Below, in pieces: positions 25,683 to 34,060 of a stretch of DNA of 64,000 nt. Numbering within the stretch: position 1 is the first letter of the stretch; each line of letters starts with the position of its first letter. The position numbers and the translations under genes are program-made. The notes under the pieces were generated by a model. That model was not told the DNA's origin. It was given only the letters and a program-made list of their open reading frames with translations, and made no database searches. Source of the stretch: Kitasatospora sp. SUK 42 (GTDB lineage Bacteria; Actinomycetota; Actinomycetes; Streptomycetales; Streptomycetaceae); contig NZ_LFMD02000002.1 of NCBI RefSeq assembly GCF_015776785.2, positions 956,774 through 1,020,773 on the forward strand, read 5' to 3'.

Positions 25683-26242
25683 GGGGTCACCACCACGGTC
25701 GCGGTCATGAAGGGGTGAATGCTGCAGTAGTAGGCGTAGGTGCCGGGGGTGGTGAACGTGTAGCTGTAGGTGTCGTTGGTGGCGAGGGCCGCCGACTGCA
25801 GCGGTCCGTTCGATCCCTGCTTGCTGGTGACGGTGTGGGCGTCGGGGTCGGTGTTGGTCCAGGTCACCTTCGTGCCGACCTTGACCGTCAGTTCGGCCGG
25901 GGAGAACGCGAAGTTCTTGATCGACACCGCGTTGGCGGTCGCGGGGGCGGAGGCCGGACTGCTGGTGGGTGAGGCCGGACTGCCGGCGGGTGAGGCCGGG
26001 GACGTGCCGGGTGGTGGGGTGGCCGTCACCGTGTCGCCGGTTCCGGTGGCGCCGGGAAGTCCCGGCAGGGTCTGGCCGGCCCCGGGGCTCAGCGCGGTGG
26101 CGGGTTCGGGGTGTGACGATCCGCCGCACGCGCTGAGCAGTCCGAGTGCTCCGGCGACGGCGGCGACGACGGCGGCGAGGGCGGTCAGGCGCGCCGTACG
26201 GGACCGCCGGAGCGGAGGGGAGGAGCTCGCATTCATGATCAT
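25679..26242 (-). CDS. Cupredoxin-domain lipoprotein
   Basis: A 187-residue exported protein. A signal peptide with hydrophobic core ends in the lipobox LLSAC, so it is probably a lipoprotein. A Pro/Ala/Ser-rich linker (residues 45-100) leads to a plastocyanin/amicyanin-like fold with copper ligands: His in DAHTV, then C-x2-H-x2-M in YYCSIHPFM. ATG 26242 follows AAGGAACG; ATG 26236 is an alternative. It is the first gene of a three-gene operon with the metallophosphoesterase and the membrane protein. Upstream are two overlapping inverted repeats that may control it. Confidence 0.9.
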   Translation of the reverse strand: MIMNASSSPPLRRSRTARLTALAAVVAAVAGALGLLSACGGSSHPEPATALSPGAGQTLPGLPGATGTGDTVTATPPPGTSPASPAGSPASPTSSPASAPATANAVSIKNFAFSPAELTVKVGTKVTWTNTDPDAHTVTSKQGSNGPLQSAALATNDTYSYTFTTPGTYAYYCSIHPFMTATVVVTP

Positions 26243-26329
26243 CGTTCCTTCTGCGCGCCCCCGGTCGCACGGGCGGGTGCGGTCCAGGACCGGCCCGGGA
26301 TCGGTCTTCTCGGGCAGGTGGACGACCGC

Positions 26330-26374
26330 GTTGCACCCGCCGGGGGATGTGGGAGAGGGTGCAACCCGGCGGGT
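26330..26374. promoter_or_regulatory. Two overlapping, mutually exclusive inverted repeats
   Basis: GTTGCACCC (26330-26338) pairs with GGGTGCAAC (26357-26365), and ACCCGCCGGG (26335-26344) pairs with CCCGGCGGGT (26365-26374). The arms share bases, so both hairpins cannot form together. The region lies about 90 bp upstream of the cupredoxin start codon and could be in its 5' leader or be a double operator. Confidence 0.45.
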
Positions 26375-26518
26375 TACGCTATGTGATCAGATGGTGTGTT
26401 CCGTGTAGCGAAACGAATTCCACGGCGGAGTCCTGTCGTTTCACCCTGGCGGCGGGCGTCGGCAGGCGGTGACAGCCGTCGTCCGGCCCGCCCCTGAGCC
26501 GGGCCCCGCCGGCGCCTC

Positions 26519-27121
26519 TCAGCTGCCGAGTCCGGCCGCGCGGGCCATGTGGGTGGCGTACCACGCCGGCCAGTCCGGATCCGCGTGGCCGAGCGCGACT
26601 TCGTACGTGCCGTGGGCGAGCGCCGCGTCGCGCAGCGCCGATTCGAGCTCGGCGGCCGAGCGGTGGACCACGTGGTCGATCCGGCCGGGGCGCCGGGTGG
26701 TGACCTCCTGCAGGACGAAGGTGTTGCCGTCCGGGTCGGCGAACGACGCGAAGGAGCCGTACGACAGCCGTGCCGGGTGCGGGCCGGCGACCCGTTCGGC
26801 GGTGCCGGCGTGGTGGAAGACCCCGCCGGCGTCGTGGAAGACCTCGCTGACCTCGACTCCGGCGGCCGCCAACTCGGCGCGGGCCGCGACGACGTCGTCC
26901 ACGATCAGGTGCACACCGTGCTCGGAGCCCGGTGCCGCGTCGGTCACGCCACTGCCGATGACGAGCGACGCGGCCGAGCCGGGCGGGGTCAGGTGCACGA
27001 TCCGGAAGCCGCCGGGGCCGGAGAAGTCGACGTCCTCGCGGAACCCGATCCGTGTGTAGAAGTCCTTGGCCCGGTCCACGTCCGAGACCGGGACGACCAT
27101 GACCTCGATCTTGAATTCCAC
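26519..27121 (-). CDS. VOC-superfamily (glyoxalase/bleomycin-resistance-like) protein
   Basis: A 200-residue protein. Residues 1-125 form a glyoxalase-like VOC domain: VMVVPVSDVDRAKDFYTRIGF, EHGVHLIVDDV and FADPDGNTFVLQEV, with typical metal-site positions. The last 65 residues are an added helical tail that resembles the short actinobacterial domain ending in DWPAWYATHMARAAG. GTG 27121 follows GGAG. The substrate is unknown; it is monocistronic between the cupredoxin operon and kgd. Confidence 0.85.
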   Translation of the reverse strand: MEFKIEVMVVPVSDVDRAKDFYTRIGFREDVDFSGPGGFRIVHLTPPGSAASLVIGSGVTDAAPGSEHGVHLIVDDVVAARAELAAAGVEVSEVFHDAGGVFHHAGTAERVAGPHPARLSYGSFASFADPDGNTFVLQEVTTRRPGRIDHVVHRSAAELESALRDAALAHGTYEVALGHADPDWPAWYATHMARAAGLGS

Positions 27122-27398
27122 TTCGTCAGCTCCTTCGCCGTGGTGGAAGCCGGTCGGCGTCCACCGATCACGATCCCGGGACCGCGGGCCCGTCGAGCCG
27201 GTGCCGAACCCTGGCCGGTACCCGGGCCGGGGCGACCGGTGTCCGGCACCGGTGGTCCGACAGGAGGGTGCGGGTGCCTGGTCGCCGGTCTGAACTGGCT
27301 TGGAATTGACGGGAATCGACTGCGGTGTTCAGGTGGCGGAGGTAGTGTTCCCGCGAAGATTGCCGTAGCTGAAGAGAGTGGAAGAGGGCGTCGCCGCC

Positions 27399-30152
27399 GT
27401 GTCTCCAGAGCCTCACCGCAGCAGCATCCCCGGCGGGTCCGCAGAGGAGCGACCGGCCTCCCCGGACCTCGCGCAGAGTTTCGGTGCCAATGCGTGGCTG
27501 GTCGAAGACCTGCACCAGCGCTACCGACAGGATCCGAACTCGGTCGACCAGTCATGGCGGGAGTTCTTCGCCGACCACGAGCCGGGTGCGCAGGGTCCGA
27601 GCGCCGATCCGTCGGCCGTACCGGCCGCTCCGAAGGCTGTGGTGATTCCCGCTCCGGCCGCGCCGCCGGCGCCCGTGACCGCCCCGGAGAAGGGTGCTGC
27701 GGAGGGCTTCGAGCTGGTCCAGTTGCGCGGCCCGGCGAAGGCCGTGGCCACCAACATGGACGCCTCGCTGGAGGTGCCGACGGCGACGTCGGTGCGTGCC
27801 GTTCCGGCGAAGCTGTTGATCGACAACCGCATCGTCATCAACAACCACCTGCAGCGCGCCCGTGGTGGCAAGGTCTCCTTCACCCACCTGATCGGCTACG
27901 CCCTGGTCCAGGCCATCAAGGCCGCCCCGGGCATGAACTACAGCTACAAGGTGGAGGACGGCAAGGCCTTCCTGGTCAAGCCGGAGCACGTCAACCTCGG
28001 CCTGGCCATCGACCTGGTCAAGCCCAACGGCGACCGCCAGCTCGTCGTCGCGGCCATCAAGAAGGCCGAGACGCTCGACTTCTTCGGTTTCTGGCAGGCC
28101 TACGAGGACATCGTGCGCCGGGCCCGCGCCAACAAGCTGACCATGGACGACTTCACCGGCGTCACGGTCTCGCTGACCAACCCCGGCGGCATCGGCACCG
28201 TGCACTCCGTGCCGCGCCTGATGCAGAACCAGGGCACCATCGTCGGCGTCGGCGCCATGGAGTACCCGGCCGAGTTCCAGGGCTCCGCCCCGGAGACCCT
28301 CTCCCGCCTGGGCGTCTCCAAGATCATGACGCTGACCTCGACCTACGACCACCGCGTCATCCAGGGCGCGGCCTCCGGCGAGTTCCTGCGCGAGATCCAC
28401 CGCCTCCTCCTCGGCGAGAACGGCTTCTACGACGAGATCTTCGAGTCGCTGCGGATCCCGTACGAGCCCGTCCGCTGGGCCACCGACGTCGCCACCACCC
28501 ACGACGACGAGGTCAACAAGACCGCCCGCGTCATGGAGCTCATCCACTCCTACCGGGTCCGCGGCCACCTCATGGCCGACACCGACCCGCTGGAGTACAA
28601 GCAGCGCAAGCACCCCGACCTCGACGTCGTCCAGCACGGCCTCACCCTGTGGGACCTGGAACGCGAGTTCGCCGTCGGCGGCTTCGGCGGCCAGAAGATG
28701 ATGAAGCTCCGCGACATCCTCGGCCTGCTGCGCAACACCTACTGCCGCACCGTCGGCATCGAGTACATGCACATCCAGGACCCCAAGCAGCGCAAGTGGC
28801 TGCAGGAGCGCCTGGAGAAGCCGTACGCCAAGCCCGAGCGCGAGGAGCAGCTGCGCATCCTGCGCCGCCTGAACTCCGCCGAGGCCTTCGAGACCTTCCT
28901 CCAGACCAAGTACGTCGGCCAGAAGCGCTTCTCGCTGGAGGGCGGTGAGTCGCTGATCGCCCTGCTGGACGCGACCATCGACTCCGCCGCCGAGCACCGC
29001 CTGGACGAGGCCGTCATCGGCATGGCCCACCGCGGCCGTCTGAACGTGCTGGCCAACATCGTCGGCAAGCCGTACGGCAAGATCTTCGGCGAGTTCGAGG
29101 GCAACCTCGACCCGAAGTCGATGCACGGCTCCGGCGACGTCAAGTACCACCTGGGCGCCGAGGGCACCTTCACCGGCCTGGACGGGGAGACCGTCAAGGT
29201 CTCGCTGGTCGCCAACCCCTCCCACCTGGAGACGGTGGATCCGGTGGTCGAGGGCATCGCCCGCGCCAAGCAGGACATCCTGGACCAGGGCGGCACGACC
29301 TTCCCGGTGCTGCCGATCCAGATCCACGGTGACGCGGCCTTCGCCGGCCAGGGCGTCGTCGCGGAGACCCTGAACATGTCGCAGCTGCGCGGCTACCGCA
29401 CCGGCGGCACCGTGCACGTCGTGGTGAACAACCAGGTCGGCTTCACCGCCGCCCCGGCGGCCTCGCGTTCCTCGATGTACTGCACCGACGTGGCCCGCAT
29501 GATCGAGGCCCCGATCTTCCACGTGAACGGCGACGACCCGGAGGCCGTGGTCCGCGTCGCGCGCCTCGCCTTCGAGTTCCGTCAGACGTTCCACAAGGAC
29601 GTCGTGATCGACCTCATCTGCTACCGCCGCCGCGGTCACAACGAGGCCGACAACCCGTCGTTCACCCAGCCGCTGATGTACGACCTGATCGACAAGAAGC
29701 GTTCGGTGCGCAAGCTGTACACCGAGGGCCTGATCGGTCGCGGCGACATCACCATGGAAGAGGCGGAGCAGGCGCTCCAGGACTTCCAGGGGCAGCTGGA
29801 GAAGGTCTTCGCCGAGGTCCGCGACGCGGCCCAGGCGCCGGCCGACGCCACCGCCGGCAAGCCGGTCGCCGACTTCCCGGTCTCCATCCAGACGGGCATC
29901 TCCCAGGAGATGGTCAAGCGGATCGCCGCCTCGCAGGTCAACCTGCCGGACTGGCTGACCGTCCACCCGCGCCTGCTGCCGCAGTTGCAGCGCCGCGCCG
30001 CCTCGGTCGAGGACAACACCATCGACTGGGCGATGGGCAAGGCTGTACACCGAGGGCCTGATCGGTCGCGGCGACATCACCATGGAGGAGGCGGAGCAGG
30101 CGCTCCAGGACTTCCAGGGGCAGTTGGAGAAGGTCTTCGCCGAGGTCCGTGA
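27399..30152 (+). pseudogene. kgd: Multifunctional 2-oxoglutarate dehydrogenase/decarboxylase, 5' fragment
   Basis: The 917-residue frame encodes most of the actinobacterial Kgd/SucA fusion (E1 plus a lipoyl-less E2 core), which decarboxylates 2-oxoglutarate in the TCA cycle. Visible parts are [15 protein letters not shown] at the N-terminus, an E2 acyltransferase-like core with [14 protein letters not shown] near residue 318, then the thiamine-diphosphate E1 with [33 protein letters not shown] and [10 protein letters not shown]. It runs into the junction of a 328-bp tandem duplication near 30042 and then reads out of frame to a stop at 30152. GTG 27399 is the likely start; GTG 27378 is possible. 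Confidence 0.85.
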
Positions 30153-30370
30153 GGCCACCACCGCCCCGGCGCCGGCGGAGACGGGCCGTCCGGTGGCGGA
30201 CTTCCCGGTGTCCGTCCAGACCGGTATCTCCGCCGACATGGTCAAGCGGATCGCGGCCTCGCAGGTCAACCTGCCGGAGTGGCTGACCGTCCACCCGCGG
30301 CTGCTGCCGCAGTTGCAGCGGCGGGTCGCGTCGGTGGGGGAGAACTCCATCGACTGGGCGATGGGTGAGA
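29715..30370 (+). repeat. 328-bp tandem duplication inside kgd
   Basis: Copy 1 spans 29715-30042 and copy 2 spans 30043-30370. They align without gaps at a constant offset of 328 bp at every landmark checked (CTGTACACCGAGGG, CTCCAGGACTTCC, GTCAAGCGGATCGC, GCGATGGG), yet differ at many positions, especially in the middle. Because 328 is not a multiple of three, the second copy is in another frame. Confidence 0.9.
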
Positions 30371-31395
30371 CCCTCGCCATCGGCTCGCTGCTCATGGAGG
30401 GCCACCCGGTCCGCCTGGCCGGCCAGGACAGCCGCCGCGGCACCTTCGGCCAGCGGCACGCCGTCCTGATCGACCGCAAGACGGGCGAGGACTACACCCC
30501 GCTGCAGTACCTCACCGAGGACCAGGCCCGCTACACCGTCTACGACAGCCTGCTGTCGGAGTACGCGGCCATGGGCTTCGAGTACGGCTACTCGCTGACC
30601 CGCCCGAACTCGCTGGTCATGTGGGAGGCGCAGTTCGGCGACTTCGTCAACGGCGCCCAGACCATGGTGGACGAGTACATCGCCTCCGCCGAGCAGAAGT
30701 GGGGCCAGCACTCCGGCGTCACCCTGCTCCTGCCGCACGGCTACGAGGGCCAGGGACCGGACCACTCCTCCGCCCGCCCGGAGCGCTTCCTCCAGCTCTG
30801 CGCCCAGAACAACATGACGGTCGCCATGCCGACCCTCCCGTCGAACTACTTCCACCTGCTCCGCTGGCAGGCCCACAACCCGCACCACAAGCCGCTCGTC
30901 GTCTTCACCCCGAAGTCGATGCTGCGCCTGAAGGCCGCGGCCAGTTCGGCCGAGGAGTTCCTCTCCGGCTCCTTCCGCCCGGTCATCGGCGACAGCACCG
31001 TCGACCCGGCCCAGGTCCGCAAGGTGGTCATCACCGCCGGCAAGTTCTACTACGACCTGGAGGCCGCCCGCACCGAGCGCGGCGTCACCGACACCGCGAT
31101 CGTCCGGGTCGAGCGGCTCTACCCGCTGCCCGTGGCCGAGCTCCAGGAGGAGCTGGCCCGCTACGGCGACAACGTCCAGTTCGTCTGGGCCCAGGAGGAG
31201 CCGGCCAACCAGGGCGCCTGGCCGTTCATCGCGATGAACCTGGTCGACCACCTGCAGGTCGTCATCGGCCGCAGCGGCGGCGACGCCCGTCTGCGCCGGG
31301 TCGCCCGCACGGCGGCCTCGTCCCCCGCGGTCGGCTCGGCCAAGCGCCACGCCGCCGAGCAGCAGGCGCTGATCGAGGAGGTCTTCGCGCTCTGA
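30082..31395 (+). pseudogene. kgd: 2-oxoglutarate dehydrogenase/decarboxylase, 3' fragment
   Basis: This 437-residue frame encodes the C-terminal part of Kgd: the second copy of the duplicated segment (starting [14 protein letters not shown]), then SRRGTFGQRHAVL, EYGYSLTRPNSLVMWEAQFGDF and LLPHGYEGQGPDHSSARPERF, and the end at LIEEVFAL. It lies one frame off the 5' fragment. ATG 30082 is only the first Met in frame and has no good ribosome-binding site, so separate translation is doubtful. Removing one 328-bp unit from 27399-31395 leaves 3669 bp, an intact 1223-codon frame. A clear terminator hairpin follows. Confidence 0.85.
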
Positions 31396-31421
31396 CGCGC
31401 CGAGGCCCCGCACCGCTGGAA

Positions 31422-31466
31422 CCCGCGGCCCCCGTACTCCCGTCCAGGGAGGCCGGGGGCCGCGGG
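31422..31466 (+). terminator. Hairpin terminator after kgd
   Basis: A perfect 13-bp stem pairs 31422-31434 with 31454-31466 (CCCGCGGCCCCCG arms), 26 bp after the kgd stop, without a long T-run as usual in this group. Confidence 0.7.
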
Positions 31467-31566
31467 CCTTCCGTCGTACGACCCCGCCGTCGCCGGCCGA
31501 CGCGACGACGGCCGACCGGCCCGGTCTATCCTGACCGGGTCAATCCCCATCGGACCGGAGCGAACC

Positions 31567-31746
31567 GTGTACTTCACCGACCGAGGCATCGAGGAGCTGC
31601 AGAACCGGCGCGGCGAGGAGGAGGTCACCTTCGAGTGGCTGGCCGAGCGCCTGCGCGAGTTCGTCGACCTCAACCCGGACTTCGAGATCCCGGTCGAGCG
31701 GCTGGCCACCTGGCTGGCCCGGCTCGACGACGAGGACGACGAGTGA
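31567..31746 (+). CDS. Small conserved protein (DUF6104-like)
   Basis: A 59-residue protein starting at GTG 31567 after GGAG, too short for most gene filters. It reads MYFTDRGIEELQNRRGEEEV and has a helical acidic C-terminus ending DEDDE. The sequence matches a small conserved Streptomyces family often found next to kgd (DUF6104). No function is known. A strong hairpin follows it. Confidence 0.8.
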   Translation: MYFTDRGIEELQNRRGEEEVTFEWLAERLREFVDLNPDFEIPVERLATWLARLDDEDDE

Positions 31747-31761
31747 CCCGGTGACGGCCGT

Positions 31762-31799
31762 CGAGGGGCCCGGGAGGCAACCGCCTCCCGGGCCCCTCG
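31762..31799 (+). terminator. Strong hairpin terminator
   Basis: A perfect 17-bp GC-rich stem with a four-base loop (AACC) pairs 31762-31778 with 31783-31799, 15 bp after the DUF6104-like stop. Confidence 0.85.
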
Positions 31800-31874
31800 C
31801 GCGTCCCGTAGGGGGCGGATCGGGGTCCCGTCCGGGCCGTCTCAGGGCCGGAACCGCTTGCTTTTCCCAGCACG

Positions 31875-31911
31875 CGATATATCGTCTTTAAAAGAGAACG
31901 CGATACATCGC
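31875..31911. promoter_or_regulatory. Palindromic PadR operator pair
   Basis: CGATATATCG (31875-31884) is a perfect palindrome and GCGATACATCGC (31900-31911) a near-perfect one, 25 bp apart centre to centre, in an AT-rich stretch just before the DUF4097-padR operon. ATATC/GATAT palindromes of this sort are typical autoregulated PadR sites in Streptomyces. Confidence 0.7.
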
Positions 31912-31935
31912 GATCGACAACGGGAGGCGGCAGGC

Positions 31936-32859
31936 ATGAGCCAGTGGACGGTCGACGGTCCCGAGAGGATCACCTTCGAGGACGCGGTCCGCGCGCTGCA
32001 CGTGCGCATCATCGACGGCACGGTCAACGTGGTCGCGGCCGAGGGCCCGGCCCGGCTGGAGGTCACCGAGCTCAGCGGCGAGCCGCTGCACGTGACCCTG
32101 GTCGACGGCGTCCTGACCGTCACCTACAAGGACATCAACAGCTGGGGCGAGTTCGGCGACCGGATCAAGTCGATCGGCTCGGTCCGCAACTTCTTCGACT
32201 CCTTCAAGCGCAAGCGCTCCGCCGGGGTCACCCTGACCGTCCCGTCCGGCACCGAGGTCAAGGTCGGCACCGTCTCGGCCGACGCCACCGTCACCGGCAT
32301 CGACGGGCACGTCTCGGTGCAGAGCGCCAGCGGCGACGCCACCCTGGCCGGGCTGACCGGCCGGATCGACGCCAGTACCGTCACCGGCGACGTGGACGCC
32401 CAGGCGGTGGGCGGCCAGCTCAAGGTCAACACCGTCTCCGGGCAGCTCACCGTGATCGCCGGCACCGCCGACCGGGTCCAGGCCAACACCGTCACCGGCG
32501 CCGTCACCCTGGACCTCGACGTGGCCGGGGAGACCGACGTCAAGGTCAACACGGTCAGCGGCCCGGTCGTGGTCCGCATCCCCTCGCTGGCGGACGCCAC
32601 CGTCCACGCCGGCTCCACCAGCGGCGACGTCTCCAGCACCTTCGACCAGCTCGAAATGAGCAGCACCTGGGGCGCCAAGAAGATCTCCGGCCGGCTGGGC
32701 GAGGGCCGCGGCAGCCTCAACGTCACCACGGTCTCCGGCGCGGTCACCGTGCTGCACCGCCCCGAGTCGGACGAGGACGGCCAGGTGGTGGTCAAGGAGC
32801 TCCCGGCCGCCCCGGACTTCGACAAGCCCACCGGTCCCGACCTCACCAAGGAGGCCTGA
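31936..32859 (+). CDS. DUF4097 (adhesin-like beta-helix) protein
   Basis: A 307-residue protein with no signal peptide. From residue 95 it consists of short beta-rich repeats with the recurring pattern V-x-TVSG/TVTG-x-V (for example VKVNTVSGPVVVRI and LNVTTVSGAVTVLH), the DUF4097 beta-helix. ATG 31936 follows GGGAGGCGG. It is followed by padR after one base. This DUF4097-PadR pair is widespread in Streptomyces, where the regulator controls its own operon; the cellular role of the beta-helix protein is unknown. Confidence 0.88.
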   Translation: MSQWTVDGPERITFEDAVRALHVRIIDGTVNVVAAEGPARLEVTELSGEPLHVTLVDGVLTVTYKDINSWGEFGDRIKSIGSVRNFFDSFKRKRSAGVTLTVPSGTEVKVGTVSADATVTGIDGHVSVQSASGDATLAGLTGRIDASTVTGDVDAQAVGGQLKVNTVSGQLTVIAGTADRVQANTVTGAVTLDLDVAGETDVKVNTVSGPVVVRIPSLADATVHAGSTSGDVSSTFDQLEMSSTWGAKKISGRLGEGRGSLNVTTVSGAVTVLHRPESDEDGQVVVKELPAAPDFDKPTGPDLTKEA

Positions 32860-32860
32860 G

Positions 32861-33949
32861 ATGAGCCCCGTGTTCGGCCACGGACGGCTCCGGCTCTACC
32901 TGCTGAAGCTGCTGGACGAAGCCCCGCGGCACGGCTACGAGGTGATCCGGCTGCTGGAGGAGCGCTTCCAGGGCCTGTACGCGCCCTCCGCAGGCACGGT
33001 CTACCCGCGGCTGGCCAAGCTGGAGCAGGAGGGCCTGGTCAGCCACAGCACCGAGGGCGGCCGCAAGGTCTACCGGCTCACCGACGCCGGGCGGGTCGAA
33101 CTCCAGGCCCGCCAGGCCGAGTTGGACGAGCTGGAGCTGGAGATCCACGAGTCCGTGGCGCAGCTGGCCGGGGCGATCCGGGAGGACGTCCGGGACAGCG
33201 CCAAGGACCTGCGCGAGGAGCTGTGGCAGGCCGCCAAGCAGGCCCCCCGGCCGGACCGCACCGAGGGCGGCGGCGGTGACCCGTGGGCCGGGCCCTGGGG
33301 CGACAACGAGTCCTGGCAGCGCGCCAAGGACGAGTTCGCCGAGTTCAAGCGGCAGGCCAAGGAGCAGGCCAAGCGCGCCCGGGAGCAGGAGAAGGCCGCC
33401 AAGGCCAAGGCGAAGGCCGCCGAGGAGGAGGCCCGCCGGCTGCGCGAGCAGGCCAAGGCCTCCCGCACCGCCGCGCAGCAGGAGGCGCTGCGGATCAAGC
33501 GCCGGGTCGAGCAGCAGGTGCGCGAGCACGCGGCCAAGGGCGACTGGCCGACCGGGCTGGCCGAGGGCCTGTCCGAGCTGACCAGGGGCCTGGCCGGGCT
33601 GGCCGACGCGGCCCGCTGGGGTCACCCGGCCGAGGCCCCGGAGGAGGCCCCGCCGGCGGCTCCGCAGGAGCGGGTCACGGTGACCCGGATCGACCTGGAC
33701 AAGGACGACGACCAGGACAACGGCGGTGCCGGGGGCCGGGCCGGGGCCACCGCCCCCGCCGACCTGCCGCCGTGGACGCACACCGACCCGGCCGGGGAGC
33801 CGACCCGCGAGCTGGAGCGGCTGCTCGACCGCTTCCGCGACCAGGTCCGCGACGCCGCCCGGGACGGCGGGGTGAGCGCCGACAAGCTGGCCGAGGCCCG
33901 CTCGGTGCTGGGCTCGGCCGGTGAGCGGCTGAAGCGGCTGCTCGGCTGA
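32861..33949 (+). CDS. PadR-family transcriptional regulator with long coiled-coil tail
   Basis: A 362-residue protein. Residues 1-85 are a PadR winged helix: LRLYLLKLLDEAPRHGYEVI, YAPSAGTVYPRLAKLEQEGLV and GGRKVYRLTDAGR. The rest is unusually long for PadR (about 280 residues) and has a Lys/Ala/Glu-rich predicted coiled coil at about 155-220 and a second helical segment at the end (LDRFRDQVRDAARDGGV). It starts one base after the DUF4097 gene and probably binds the palindromes at 31875-31911. Confidence 0.9.
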   Translation: MSPVFGHGRLRLYLLKLLDEAPRHGYEVIRLLEERFQGLYAPSAGTVYPRLAKLEQEGLVSHSTEGGRKVYRLTDAGRVELQARQAELDELELEIHESVAQLAGAIREDVRDSAKDLREELWQAAKQAPRPDRTEGGGGDPWAGPWGDNESWQRAKDEFAEFKRQAKEQAKRAREQEKAAKAKAKAAEEEARRLREQAKASRTAAQQEALRIKRRVEQQVREHAAKGDWPTGLAEGLSELTRGLAGLADAARWGHPAEAPEEAPPAAPQERVTVTRIDLDKDDDQDNGGAGGRAGATAPADLPPWTHTDPAGEPTRELERLLDRFRDQVRDAARDGGVSADKLAEARSVLGSAGERLKRLLG

Positions 33950-33959
33950 CCGCACGGCT

Positions 33960-33996
33960 GCGGCCCGGCGTCCTCCTCGGAGCGGCGCCGGGCCGC
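33960..33996 (+). terminator. Hairpin terminator after padR
   Basis: An 11-bp stem pairs GCGGCCCGGCG (33960-33970) with CGCCGGGCCGC (33986-33996). Confidence 0.65.
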
Positions 33997-34004
33997 CGCA
34001 CGTC

Positions 34005-34060
34005 GGGCGTCAGGGCGTCAGGGCGTCAGGGCGTCAGGGCGTCAGGGCGTCAGGGCGTCA
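34005..34060. repeat. 8-bp tandem repeat, seven perfect units
   Basis: GGGCGTCA is repeated seven times without change. The last units overlap the stop codon of the minus-strand oxidoreductase; read on that strand the unit is TGACGCCC, so it supplies TGA stops in every frame. Confidence 0.95.

Noticed and set aside
27552..30479. A 975-codon open frame on the minus strand opposite kgd
   Set aside because: It is the GC-rich antisense shadow of kgd; its translation is Val/Asp/Leu-rich without domains, while the plus strand encodes a known enzyme.
34005..34060. Possible CRISPR-like repeat
   Set aside because: Units are 8 bp and directly adjacent with no spacers; it is a simple tandem repeat.
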